Shown here: in pieces, positions 9,629 to 17,626 of the stretch
Numbering within the stretch: position 1 is the stretch's first letter
Layout: the number at the start of each line of letters is the position of its first letter
Origin: Accumulibacter phosphatis
GTDB lineage: Bacteria > Pseudomonadota > Gammaproteobacteria > Burkholderiales > Rhodocyclaceae
Length of the DNA stretch: 64,000 nt
Assembly: GCF_000024165.1 (NCBI RefSeq)
Contig: NC_013194.1
Location: 310,001-374,000 of the forward strand
Direction of reading: 5' to 3'
Made by a program: the position numbers and the translations under genes
The notes under the pieces: generated by a model
What the model was told of the DNA's origin: nothing
The model's database searches: none
Seen by the model: only the letters and a program-made list of their open reading frames with translations

Positions 9629-10879
9629 ATGCCCAAAAGCCAATCACGGCGCCTCCTCGCCACCGCGCTGCTTACCGCGCTGCTCACCGCCTGCGGCGGT
9701 ACCAACGGCACCCGCGAGGTTCCCGCCGCCTGTCCAGCCTGCCCGGCCTGCCCGCCATGCGGCACACAGGCGCAGCCGGCGGCGACGACAACGTCACCGC
9801 CGTCGGCGAGGCTGCTACAGGCCGCCCGCTGGAGCGAACTTCCGGGATGGGGTGACGACGATCTGGCGGCCGCGTGGCCTGCCTTCCTGCTATCGTGCCG
9901 CGCGCTTGCCAGCCGACCGCAGTGGCCGCAATGGAAGACCGCCTGCGACGAGGCAAAGGGTCTCACGAGTCCGTCCACCACCACCATCCGCCGCTTCCTG
10001 GAAGCGCGTCTGCAGCCCTGGTTGCTGACCAACTCGGATGGCAGTACGGGTGGCCTGGTCACCGGCTACTACGAGCCGCTGCTGCGCGGCGCGCGGACAC
10101 GCGGCAAGCCTTACCTGCAGCCCGTGCTCGGCGTCCCCACCGACTTGCTGACCATCGATCTGGGCGCGGTCCTCCCCGAGCTCAAGAACATGCGCCTGCG
10201 CGGTCGTCTCGACGGCAACAAGGTCGTCCCCTACTACTCGCGCGCCGAGATCACCAGCCGGGAAAAGGACAGCCCCGATCGCGCGTTGCTATGGGTCGAT
10301 GATCCGGTCGAACTCTTCTTCCTGCAGGTGCAGGGCTCGGGGCGAGTCAAACTCCCCGACGGCAGCATGACGCGCCTCGCCTACGCCGACCAGAACGGTC
10401 ACCCGTACCAGTCGATCGGCCGCGTGCTTGTCGACCGCGGCGAACTGACTCTCGACCAGGTGTCGATGCAAGGGATCAAACAGTGGGCGCGGGCGAATCC
10501 GGCGCGCGTCGGTGAGCTGCTGAACGCCAACCCGAGTTACGTCTTCTTCCGCGAACAAGCGATCAAGAGCGGCCAGAATGGCGCTGCCGAAGGCCCGAGC
10601 GGAGCTCTCGGCGTGCCGCTGACTCCCGAGCGCAGCATCGCCGTCGATCCTCGGCACGTGCCGCTGGGCGCCCCCGTGTTCCTGTCGACCAGCCTACCGG
10701 CGTCGACGACACCCTTGCGTCGTCTGGTTCTGGCCCAGGATACCGGCGGCGCGATTCGTGGCGTCGTACGCGCCGACCTGTTCTGGGGCTTCGGTGCGCA
10801 GGCCGGCATGCAGGCCGGGCGCATGAAACAGCAAGGGCAGATGTGGGTGCTCCTGCCGCCCGGCGCTGCACCAGAATAG
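9629..10879 (+). CDS. mltA: Membrane-bound lytic murein transglycosylase A (lipoprotein)
   Basis: Cleaves the glycan strand of peptidoglycan, forming 1,6-anhydromuramic ends, and is anchored in the outer membrane. The start MPKSQSRRLLATALLTALL leads to a lipobox with the acylated Cys at about residue 22, then a low-complexity linker rich in Cys and Pro. The MltA domain follows (TGYYEPLLRGAR near residue 145), then the C-terminal 3D domain with AQDTGGAIRGVVRADLFWG carrying the catalytic Asp. It has 416 residues, longer than E. coli MltA because of the linker. The ATG at 9629 is preferred because it is the only start giving a signal peptide. Its last codons overlap the NtrC-like site cluster of the next gene. 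Confidence 0.94.
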   Translation: MPKSQSRRLLATALLTALLTACGGTNGTREVPAACPACPACPPCGTQAQPAATTTSPPSARLLQAARWSELPGWGDDDLAAAWPAFLLSCRALASRPQWPQWKTACDEAKGLTSPSTTTIRRFLEARLQPWLLTNSDGSTGGLVTGYYEPLLRGARTRGKPYLQPVLGVPTDLLTIDLGAVLPELKNMRLRGRLDGNKVVPYYSRAEITSREKDSPDRALLWVDDPVELFFLQVQGSGRVKLPDGSMTRLAYADQNGHPYQSIGRVLVDRGELTLDQVSMQGIKQWARANPARVGELLNANPSYVFFREQAIKSGQNGAAEGPSGALGVPLTPERSIAVDPRHVPLGAPVFLSTSLPASTTPLRRLVLAQDTGGAIRGVVRADLFWGFGAQAGMQAGRMKQQGQMWVLLPPGAAPE

Positions 10880-10998
10880 CCTGAACGCAGCACAAAGTGG
10901 TGCGTATGGCCCTGTCCTGGTGCAATCGGCGCGAAAATGCCCGGTTGTGGTGCATAAATTCCCCTTGATGGAGCGCAAGTCATTGAATCACTGCACCA
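10867..10998. promoter_or_regulatory. Cluster of NtrC-like half-sites upstream of amt
   Basis: The heptamer TGCACCA or its complement TGGTGCA occurs at 10867-10873, 10918-10924, 10948-10954 and 10992-10998, and a near palindrome AGCACAAAGTGGTGC spans about 10889-10903. These are the arms of the classical NtrC site (TGCAC...GGTGCA). The arms are mostly separated rather than in tight palindromes, so individual sites are uncertain. The clustering 10-140 bases ahead of a sigma-54 promoter for an ammonium transporter makes enhancer function likely. The first half-site lies inside the end of mltA. Confidence 0.6.
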
Positions 10999-11006
10999 TC
11001 TAATGC

Positions 11007-11022
11007 TGGCCTGAAGATTGCT
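11007..11022 (+). promoter_or_regulatory. Sigma-54 promoter of amt
   Basis: TGGCCTGAAGATTGCT fits the -24/-12 pattern: GG and GC separated by ten bases, with TTGCT perfect at -12. Transcription would start near 11033, about 20 bases ahead of the amt start codon and its AGGGGGA ribosome binding site. Nitrogen-limitation control through RpoN and NtrC is the expected consequence. Confidence 0.75.
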
Positions 11023-11054
11023 TGATGGCTTCGACGAAAATTTCAGGGGGAGCC

Positions 11055-12257
11055 ATGGAAGCACTCAAGTCTGGTAGCGACGTTCTCTTCATCCTGCTCG
11101 GTGGCATCATGGTGCTGGCGATGCATTCGGGCTTTGCCTTCCTCGAACTGGGCACGGTCCGCAAGAAGAGCCAGGTCAATGCGCTGGTGAAGATCCTCAC
11201 CGACTTCTCGGTATCGACGATCGCCTACTTCTTCGTCGGCTACAGCATCGCCTACGGTGTCAACTTCTTCGCCGGTGCCGAGACGCTGGTGCAGAAGAAT
11301 GGCTTCGAACTGACCAAGTTCTTTTTTCTGCTGACCTTCGCGGCGGCGATTCCGGCTATCGTTTCGGGCGGCATCGCCGAGCGGGCCAGGTTCTACCCGC
11401 AACTGGCGGCGACCTTCCTGATCGTCGGCTTCATCTACCCGCTCTTCGAGGGAATTGCCTGGAATCAGGCGTTTGGCGTCCAGGCGTGGCTAAAGGCCAA
11501 CTATGGTGAGGAGTTCCATGACTTCGCCGGGTCGGTCGTCGTGCATGCGATGGGCGGCTGGATCGCCCTGCCCGCCGTCGTCCTACTCGGCGCCCGCTAC
11601 GGGAGATACACGAAGGAAGGGCGGGTTTCGGCACACCCGCCATCATCGATCCCCTTCCTGGCGTTGGGCGCCTGGATTCTGACCGTCGGCTGGTTCGGTT
11701 TCAACGTCATGAGTGCGCAGACGATCGACAAGATCTCCGGCCTGGTGGCGATGAATTCGCTGATGGCCATGGTCGGCGGCACGCTGGTCGCCATGGTCGC
11801 CGGCAGGAACGACCCCGGTTTCGTGCACAACGGACCGCTCGCCGGTCTCGTCGCGGTCTGCGCCGGCTCCGACGTGATGCACCCGATCGGTGCGCTGATC
11901 GTCGGGGGTGTCGCGGGCGGCATGTTCGTGATGATGTTCACGCTGACTCAGAACCGCTGGAAGATCGACGATGTGCTCGGTGTCTGGCCGCTGCATGGGC
12001 TCTGTGGCGCCTGGGGCGGCATCGCCGCCGGGATCTTCGGCAGCAAGGCGCTTGGCGGCATCGGTGGCGTCGCCTTGATGCCGCAGCTGTTGATGACCGG
12101 CATGGCGATCGCCATTGCCCTGATCGGCAGTTGCCTGGTCTACGGGCTGCTGAAAGGTGCCGTCGGACTGCGGCTCGATCAGGAACAGGAATACAACGGC
12201 GCTGACCTGTCGATCCACAAGATCACGGCTACCCCCGAGCGGGAAACCAACTGGTAG
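11055..12257 (+). CDS. amt: Ammonium transporter (Amt/MEP/Rh family)
   Basis: Inner-membrane ammonium channel of 400 residues and about eleven membrane helices. The start is marked by AGGGGGA just ahead of ATG 11055, giving MEALKSGSDVLFILLGGIMV. The twin histidines of the pore are in VVHAMGGWIALP and PLHGLCGAWGG, and EFHDFAGS is present between helices. The C-terminal tail RLDQEQEYNGADLSIH matches the PII-responsive tail of Amt proteins. A TTG at 11022 is in frame but overlaps the promoter -12 element, so it cannot be on the sigma-54 transcript. No glnK (PII) gene is adjacent, unlike the common glnK-amtB pair. Confidence 0.95.
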   Translation: MEALKSGSDVLFILLGGIMVLAMHSGFAFLELGTVRKKSQVNALVKILTDFSVSTIAYFFVGYSIAYGVNFFAGAETLVQKNGFELTKFFFLLTFAAAIPAIVSGGIAERARFYPQLAATFLIVGFIYPLFEGIAWNQAFGVQAWLKANYGEEFHDFAGSVVVHAMGGWIALPAVVLLGARYGRYTKEGRVSAHPPSSIPFLALGAWILTVGWFGFNVMSAQTIDKISGLVAMNSLMAMVGGTLVAMVAGRNDPGFVHNGPLAGLVAVCAGSDVMHPIGALIVGGVAGGMFVMMFTLTQNRWKIDDVLGVWPLHGLCGAWGGIAAGIFGSKALGGIGGVALMPQLLMTGMAIAIALIGSCLVYGLLKGAVGLRLDQEQEYNGADLSIHKITATPERETNW

Positions 12258-12269
12258 GTTCCTGCATGG

Positions 12270-12301
12270 TCGTGAGGCGGGTCGCCTGGCCCGACTCACG
12301 A
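12270..12301 (+). terminator. Hairpin after amt, possible terminator
   Basis: Inverted repeat TCGTGAG (12270-12276) and CTCACGA (12295-12301), with an inner CGGG/CCCG pair, lies 13 bases after the amt stop. There is no T-run, so it may be only an mRNA 3' end stabiliser. Confidence 0.35.
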
Positions 12302-12321
12302 ACGCCAGGTGTCGCCTAGGC

Positions 12322-12330
12322 TGCTAGAAT
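12322..12330 (+). promoter_or_regulatory. Extended -10 promoter element of ilvA
   Basis: TGCTAGAAT is an extended -10 (TGN plus TAGAAT). It would start transcription near 12337, giving ilvA a leader of about 25 bases. The same hexamer recurs ahead of several genes in the window. Confidence 0.5.
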
Positions 12331-12362
12331 CGCCGGCTCCGAAGCCCCCTCTGTCCGCCACC

Positions 12363-13874
12363 ATGCACACGGATTACCTCGAGAGAATACTCAACGCGCG
12401 GGTTTACGACGTCGCCATCGAAACGCCTCTCGACTTCGCGCCGGGCCTCTCCGCGCGGATCGGTAACCGCGTCCTGTTGAAACGCGAGGACCTGCAGCCG
12501 GTCTTCTCGTTCAAGCTGCGCGGCGCCTACAACAAGATCGTTCACCTCTCAAAAGAAAAGCTCAAGCGCGGGGTAATCTGCGCGTCCGCCGGGAATCATG
12601 CGCAGGGCGTCGCCCTGGCCGCGAACAAGGTGGGTTGCCGGGCGGTGATCGTGATGCCGACGACGACGCCGCAGATCAAGGTGCAGGCGGTGCAGGCGCG
12701 AGGCGCCGAGGTGATCCTGGCGGGCGAGTCCTACGACGACGCCTACACGCACGCACTCGAACTCGAGAAAACCGAGAAGCTGACTTTCGTGCATCCTTTC
12801 GACGATCCGGAGGTGATCGCCGGGCAGGGTACGATCGGCATGGAAATCCTGCGCCAGCACGCGCAGCCGATTCATGCCGTCTTCTGTTGCGTTGGCGGCG
12901 GCGGCCTGATTTCCGGCGTCGCTGCCTACATCAAGCGTCTGCGGCCGGAAACCAGGATCATCGGTGTCGAGGCTGCCGACGCCGATGCCATGGCGCGTTC
13001 GTTGAACGCCGGCAAGCGCGTCAGACTGGAGCACGTCGGGCTGTTTGCCGATGGGGCGGCGGTCAAGTACGTCGGCGAGGAAACCTTTCGCCTCTGTCAG
13101 ATGTATGTCGATGAAATGGTTCTGGTCGACACCGACGCCATTTGCGCGGCGATCAAGGATGTTTTCGAGGATACGCGGGCAGTGCTCGAACCAGCCGGCG
13201 CGCTTGCCGTCGCCGGCGCCAAGGCCTACGCGGCCAGCCACCGGCTCAAGGACAGGACACTGGTCGCCACGGCTTCCGGTGCCAACCTCAACTTCGATCG
13301 TCTACGCTTCGTGGCCGAGCGCGCCGAGATCGGCGAGCAGCGGGAGGCGGTTTTCGCCGTTACCTTGCCCGAGAAGCCTGGCGCCTACCGGCAATTCCTG
13401 TCGCTGATCGGTGCGCGCAACGTCACCGAGTTCAATTACCGCTACAACGACCAGCGTGCCGCACACATCTTCGTCGGCGTTCAGGTGGCTTCGCGCGCCG
13501 AGTCGGTCAGACTCCTCGATCACCTGCGCCGGCACGATTATCCGACGCTCGACCTGACCGACGACGAAATGGCCAAGGGCCACGTTCGGCACCTCGTGGG
13601 TGGACGCTCGCCGCAGATCACCAACGAGATCGTTTACCGCTTCGAGTTTCCCGAACGCCCGGGTGCATTGATGAACTTCCTCAACCGAATGAGCGCCGGT
13701 TGGAACATCAGCCTGTTCCACTATCGCAATCATGGAGCGGACTACGGCCGCGTCCTCGTCGGCATGCAGGTGCCACCGGACGAACTGGATGACTTCGAGG
13801 TCTTTCTGAAAACTCTCGGCTACGCGCACTGGAACGAAACCGACAACCCCGCTTACAGGCTGTTCCTGGCCTAG
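12363..13874 (+). CDS. ilvA: Biosynthetic threonine ammonia-lyase
   Basis: PLP enzyme deaminating threonine to 2-oxobutyrate, the entry to isoleucine synthesis. It has 503 residues (E. coli IlvA 514). The PLP lysine lies in PVFSFKLRGAYNKI, and the glycine-rich phosphate loop is GGGGLISGVAAYIK. Two C-terminal ACT-like regulatory modules (VFAVTLPEKPGAYRQFL and YRFEFPERPGALMNFL) mark the isoleucine-inhibited, biosynthetic type rather than the short catabolic TdcB. The start is ATG 12363 (MHTDYLERILNARVYD); the open frame upstream of it contains the promoter. It converges on the next minus-strand gene. Confidence 0.96.
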   Translation: MHTDYLERILNARVYDVAIETPLDFAPGLSARIGNRVLLKREDLQPVFSFKLRGAYNKIVHLSKEKLKRGVICASAGNHAQGVALAANKVGCRAVIVMPTTTPQIKVQAVQARGAEVILAGESYDDAYTHALELEKTEKLTFVHPFDDPEVIAGQGTIGMEILRQHAQPIHAVFCCVGGGGLISGVAAYIKRLRPETRIIGVEAADADAMARSLNAGKRVRLEHVGLFADGAAVKYVGEETFRLCQMYVDEMVLVDTDAICAAIKDVFEDTRAVLEPAGALAVAGAKAYAASHRLKDRTLVATASGANLNFDRLRFVAERAEIGEQREAVFAVTLPEKPGAYRQFLSLIGARNVTEFNYRYNDQRAAHIFVGVQVASRAESVRLLDHLRRHDYPTLDLTDDEMAKGHVRHLVGGRSPQITNEIVYRFEFPERPGALMNFLNRMSAGWNISLFHYRNHGADYGRVLVGMQVPPDELDDFEVFLKTLGYAHWNETDNPAYRLFLA

Positions 13875-13962
13875 CGTCGCGACTCGCCAGCGGGCATCAG
13901 CGTCCCGAAATGCGTGTGTCCGCCCGACGCACCAGGCCGGCAGGCTGTGCCGCTGGCGACCC

Positions 13963-14595
13963 TCACGTCGTCGGGCGGGCGGGGCGAAAGAGTCCCGCCT
14001 CGGTGACCATGGCGTCGAGCACCTGGTCGTGCGGCTCGGGGCCGATCGAATCGAGGCGCGCCAGTTCGAAGCCGACGCCGATGGCCAGTGGGCGCGGGTG
14101 GAGCGCAGCCAGCGTGCGGTCGAAGTAGCCGCCGCCGTAGCCGATGCGATAGCCGGCCGCGTCGAAGCCATTCACCGGCAGCAGAAGCGCCTCCGGGATC
14201 AGGAACTCGCCGGTAGCCGGCGTCGGGATTCCATAGCGGTCGGCGAGCATCACGGTGTCTGGAGACCAGGCGCGAAAGGCCAGTGGCCGGTTCTCCGCGA
14301 GCACCACCGGCAGCAGCGCGCGAAATCCCTTTCTGGCCGCGACGGCCCACCTTTCGATGAGCGGCCGGAGATCCGGCTCCTGCTTCTGCGGCCAGCAGAA
14401 ACCCACTGCCATTGTGGCGAGTTGCGGAAAACCAGCCTCCAGATGGGCGCAGACGCGGCTCGAATAGCTCGCCCAGTCGGCGGTCGGCAGGGCCAGTCGG
14501 CGCTCGAGCAGCGCCCGGCGCAGCGCGCGACGCTCTCCAGGGTCGCTGCCGGAGGAACTTCCGGGACGGATTCCAGGCGCCAAGTCGGGGGCCAT
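13963..14595 (-). CDS. 5-formyltetrahydrofolate cyclo-ligase
   Basis: ATP-dependent MTHFS converting 5-formyl-THF to 5,10-methenyl-THF (E. coli YgfA). It has 210 residues. The family signature PVNGFDAAGYRIGYGGGYFD (residues about 142-161) is complete, and the N-terminal basic helix RRALRRALLERR is present. It diverges from the lytic transglycosylase gene with 43 bases between start codons. In many proteobacteria ygfA follows the 6S RNA gene; I see no room or structure for that here. Confidence 0.93.
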   Translation of the reverse strand: MAPDLAPGIRPGSSSGSDPGERRALRRALLERRLALPTADWASYSSRVCAHLEAGFPQLATMAVGFCWPQKQEPDLRPLIERWAVAARKGFRALLPVVLAENRPLAFRAWSPDTVMLADRYGIPTPATGEFLIPEALLLPVNGFDAAGYRIGYGGGYFDRTLAALHPRPLAIGVGFELARLDSIGPEPHDQVLDAMVTEAGLFRPARPTT

Positions 14596-14638
14596 GTGAT
14601 ATGCTCAAAATCGATTTTTTCGGAGATTCCAGCTTACC

Positions 14639-16582
14639 ATGAAGCATCGCTACACCGTCTTTGGGCTCTTCATCTCCCTGCTTGGCGTGCACCTCGCTGC
14701 TCTTGCGCTGACTGCCGACGAGCAGTTCCTGGCCGCGCGCGATGCGTTCCGCGCTGGCGACAAGGCCAGGCTCGAGCGCCTGGCATCGACGCCGCCGGGT
14801 TACGAACTCGAAGCCTACGTCGACTACTGGCGACTACTCCTCGATCTCAAGGACACCGATGCGACGAGCGTTGCCGCCTTCCTGGCCCGGCACGAGAACA
14901 CCTACGTCGGCGAAAGGCTGCGCGTCGACTGGCTGCGCCTACAGGGCAAGAGGCAGCAGTGGGCGGCGTTTGACGTCGAGTATCCGCGACTGGCGCAGCC
15001 CGACCAGGATCTCGCCTGCTATGCGCTGCAGAGCCGGCGGGCACAGGGCGACGCGTCTGCGCTCGACGACGCCTTGCCGCTGTGGCTCACTCTCATCGAG
15101 CCACCGGAGCCCTGCTACCCGCTTCTCGAAGCGCTGATCGTCGAGAAGCGCGTGCTCGCCGATGCCGTCTGGGCGCGTATCCGGCGTCAGTTCGAGGCCA
15201 ACAAGATCGCCGCCGCCATCTACAGCATGAACTACCTGCCGCCGAGCCAGACACCGGACAAGAAAGTGGCGCAGATGGTGGCCGATGCGCCGCTGCCCTG
15301 GCTCACCAGGTTGCCGAGCGATCTTGCCGGCAGTCGTATGCAGCGCGAACTGGCGGTGCTGGCAATCCAGCGCGTCGCGCGCAACGATCCGCGCATGGCG
15401 GCGGATCAGTTGAGCCGCATCTCAGCGTCGCTGAACGCCGGCGAAAAGGCTTGGGCGTGGGGCCAGATCGGTTGGCAGGCGGCGCAGCGGCACCTGCCGG
15501 AGGCGATGGAATGGTACCGTCAGGCCGGCGAGGCGCCGCTTTCCGACGAAGTGGCGCAGTGGAAAGTGCGTGCTGCCCTGCGTGTGCACGACTGGGGTAG
15601 CGTCCGCGCCACCATCGAGAAGATGCCGCCGGCCCTGGCCGCGCAGCCGGCGTGGGTCTATTGGCTGGGTCGAGCCTACCGCGCCGGCGGAAGGCTCGAC
15701 GAAGCCAATGCGCTGTTCGCGAAGATCGCTGGACAGCCCGATTTCTACGGTAACCTGGCCAATGATGAACTCGGCCGCACGACGACGACGCCGCCCAAGG
15801 CGTCACCGCCAAGCCGGGAAGAACTGCTGCAGGTCACCGCCAATCCCGGCGTGCAGCGAGCGCTGGCGTTCTTTCGCCTCAACCTGCGTACGGAAGGGGT
15901 CAAGGAATGGAACTGGAGCCTGCGCGGAATGAGCGATCGGGAACTGCTGGCAGCATCCGATATCGCGCAGCGCGCCGGCATGTACGACCGTGCGATCGCC
16001 GCGGCCGACCGCACGCGCACTGAACACGACTACTCGCTGCGCTACCTGGCGCCGTATGCCGATCAGGTCCGCCCGGCAGCGCGCAATCAGGTCCTCGACG
16101 ATGCCTGGGTGTATGGCCTGATGCGTCAGGAAAGCCGCTTCGTCACCAGCGCGCGCTCCTCGGTCGGCGCCTCCGGTCTGATGCAGCTGATGCCGGCTAC
16201 CGCGAAGTGGGTGGCCAACAAGATCGGGCTCAAGGACTTCCAGCAGAGCCGGGTCAATGACACGGAGACCAACGTGTTGCTCGGCACCACCTATATGCGT
16301 CTGGTTCTCGAGAGTCTCGACAACCATCCGGTGCTGGCGTCGGCGGCGTACAACGCCGGCCCGGGACGCGCACGCAGATGGCGGGCCGATCGGCCCATGG
16401 AGGGCGCGATCTACGCCGAAACCATTCCCTTCAACGAAACGCGCGACTACGTGAAGAAAGTGATGAGCAACTCCGTTTACTACGCCGCCTTGTTCGACGG
16501 CAAGCCGCAGACCATCAAGAGCCGGCTCGGCGTCATCGCACCACGCACCGGCGGCGAGGCGAAGGGCGAGGATTTGCCTTAG
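14639..16582 (+). CDS. slt: Soluble lytic murein transglycosylase
   Basis: Periplasmic peptidoglycan-cleaving enzyme of 647 residues, like E. coli Slt70 (645). The signal peptide is MKHRYTVFGLFISLLGVHLA. A long alpha-superhelical U/L region follows, and then the C-terminal catalytic SLT domain: YGLMRQESRF with the catalytic Glu near residue 498, GASGLMQLMPATA, and SAAYNAGPGRARRW. The ATG at 14639 has GGAG 13 bases upstream. It diverges from the formyl-THF cyclo-ligase and is followed closely by the NDUFA9-like gene. Confidence 0.95.
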   Translation: MKHRYTVFGLFISLLGVHLAALALTADEQFLAARDAFRAGDKARLERLASTPPGYELEAYVDYWRLLLDLKDTDATSVAAFLARHENTYVGERLRVDWLRLQGKRQQWAAFDVEYPRLAQPDQDLACYALQSRRAQGDASALDDALPLWLTLIEPPEPCYPLLEALIVEKRVLADAVWARIRRQFEANKIAAAIYSMNYLPPSQTPDKKVAQMVADAPLPWLTRLPSDLAGSRMQRELAVLAIQRVARNDPRMAADQLSRISASLNAGEKAWAWGQIGWQAAQRHLPEAMEWYRQAGEAPLSDEVAQWKVRAALRVHDWGSVRATIEKMPPALAAQPAWVYWLGRAYRAGGRLDEANALFAKIAGQPDFYGNLANDELGRTTTTPPKASPPSREELLQVTANPGVQRALAFFRLNLRTEGVKEWNWSLRGMSDRELLAASDIAQRAGMYDRAIAAADRTRTEHDYSLRYLAPYADQVRPAARNQVLDDAWVYGLMRQESRFVTSARSSVGASGLMQLMPATAKWVANKIGLKDFQQSRVNDTETNVLLGTTYMRLVLESLDNHPVLASAAYNAGPGRARRWRADRPMEGAIYAETIPFNETRDYVKKVMSNSVYYAALFDGKPQTIKSRLGVIAPRTGGEAKGEDLP

Positions 16583-16622
16583 AATGACGGTTTTCCGACA
16601 CTCATTCAATCGGCAGGGCGCT

Positions 16623-17588
16623 ATGGAACTCGAGAACGTGTTGTTGATCGGCGGCAGTGGTTTTGTCGGCGGCTGGATTGCCAGCTGCCTTTCCGAACGC
16701 GGCGTCCGGGTGACGATACCGACCCGCCGCCGCGAGAACACCAAGAAGCTGATCATGCTGCCGACCGTCAGTATGGTCGAGGCCAACATTCATGATCCGC
16801 AAGTCCTTGCGCAGCTGGTGCAGGGCCACGACGCGGTGATCAATCTGGTCGGCGTTCTCCATGACACGGATTCGCGCCTGCCCTATGGCAGGGGTTTCCA
16901 GGCAGCGCACGTCGATCTGCCGAAAAAGATCATCGCCGCCATGCGCGAGAACGGGGTTCGTCGTCTGGTGCACATGAGCGCGCTCAGGGCAGGCATCAAT
17001 GCGCCATCGGAGTATCTGCGCTCGAAGGGTGACGGCGAAGCGGCCGTCCGGTCGGCCATGAACGAATTGGACGTTACCATGTTCCGGCCATCGGTGATTT
17101 TCGGACCCGATGACGCGTTTCTCAACATGTTTGCCAAGCTGCTGCGCCTTTTTCCGGTGCTGCCTCTCGGCGGCGGCTCGGCGCGTTTCCAGCCGGTCTA
17201 TGTCGGCGACGTGGCGCGAGCCTTTGCCGATTCGCTGACCAATGGCGCCACCTTCGGTCAGACCTACGAGCTGTGCGGGCCGAAGGTCTATACCCTGCGC
17301 GAGATGGTCGACTACACCGCGCATCTGGTCGGCAAGCAGCGTCGAGTCATTGATCTCGGTACCGGCGGCTGGGCCTACCTGCAGGCCGGTCTGATGTGGC
17401 TGCTGCCGAATCCGCCGCTGTCGCCCGACAACCTGCGCTCGATGGAGCTTGATAGCGTTACCGATGGCTCGCACGACTATCCCGGCTGGCAGCCCACGCC
17501 ACTCGAAGCGGTGGCGCCAGGCTATCTGTCGCCGGACGAGATGATCCAGCTTCGCCTCGACCGTTATCGTTATCGGGCCGGTCGCTGA
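16623..17588 (+). CDS. NAD(P)-binding SDR-like protein, complex I NDUFA9 subfamily
   Basis: Atypical extended short-chain dehydrogenase/epimerase-like protein of 321 residues. The Rossmann motif is VLLIGGSGFVGGWI (GxxGxxG) at residues about 6-19; then come GHDAVINLVGVL, RRLVHMSALRAG and FRPSVIFGPDDAFLN. The active-site Tyr-x-x-x-Lys is present only as YLRSKGDGE, typical of NDUFA9-like proteins that bind NADP without a defined reaction. The start is ATG 16623. A TAGAAT hexamer at 16580-16585 could be its -10. The order slt, NDUFA9-like, cca is common in the Rhodocyclales. The function in bacteria is unresolved. Confidence 0.85.
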   Translation: MELENVLLIGGSGFVGGWIASCLSERGVRVTIPTRRRENTKKLIMLPTVSMVEANIHDPQVLAQLVQGHDAVINLVGVLHDTDSRLPYGRGFQAAHVDLPKKIIAAMRENGVRRLVHMSALRAGINAPSEYLRSKGDGEAAVRSAMNELDVTMFRPSVIFGPDDAFLNMFAKLLRLFPVLPLGGGSARFQPVYVGDVARAFADSLTNGATFGQTYELCGPKVYTLREMVDYTAHLVGKQRRVIDLGTGGWAYLQAGLMWLLPNPPLSPDNLRSMELDSVTDGSHDYPGWQPTPLEAVAPGYLSPDEMIQLRLDRYRYRAGR

Positions 17589-17626
17589 GCGAAGTTTCGG
17601 GCCGCCGCAAGCTCCCAGGCTCCTCG

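Noticed and set aside
11022..11054. TTG/ATG start of amt at 11022-11027
   Set aside because: These codons coincide with or precede the predicted sigma-54 transcription start near 11033, and the strong ribosome binding site belongs to ATG 11055.
13875..13962. 6S RNA gene next to the formyl-THF cyclo-ligase, as in many proteobacteria
   Set aside because: Only 88 bases are available on that side and 43 on the other, and no 6S-like long hairpin is visible.
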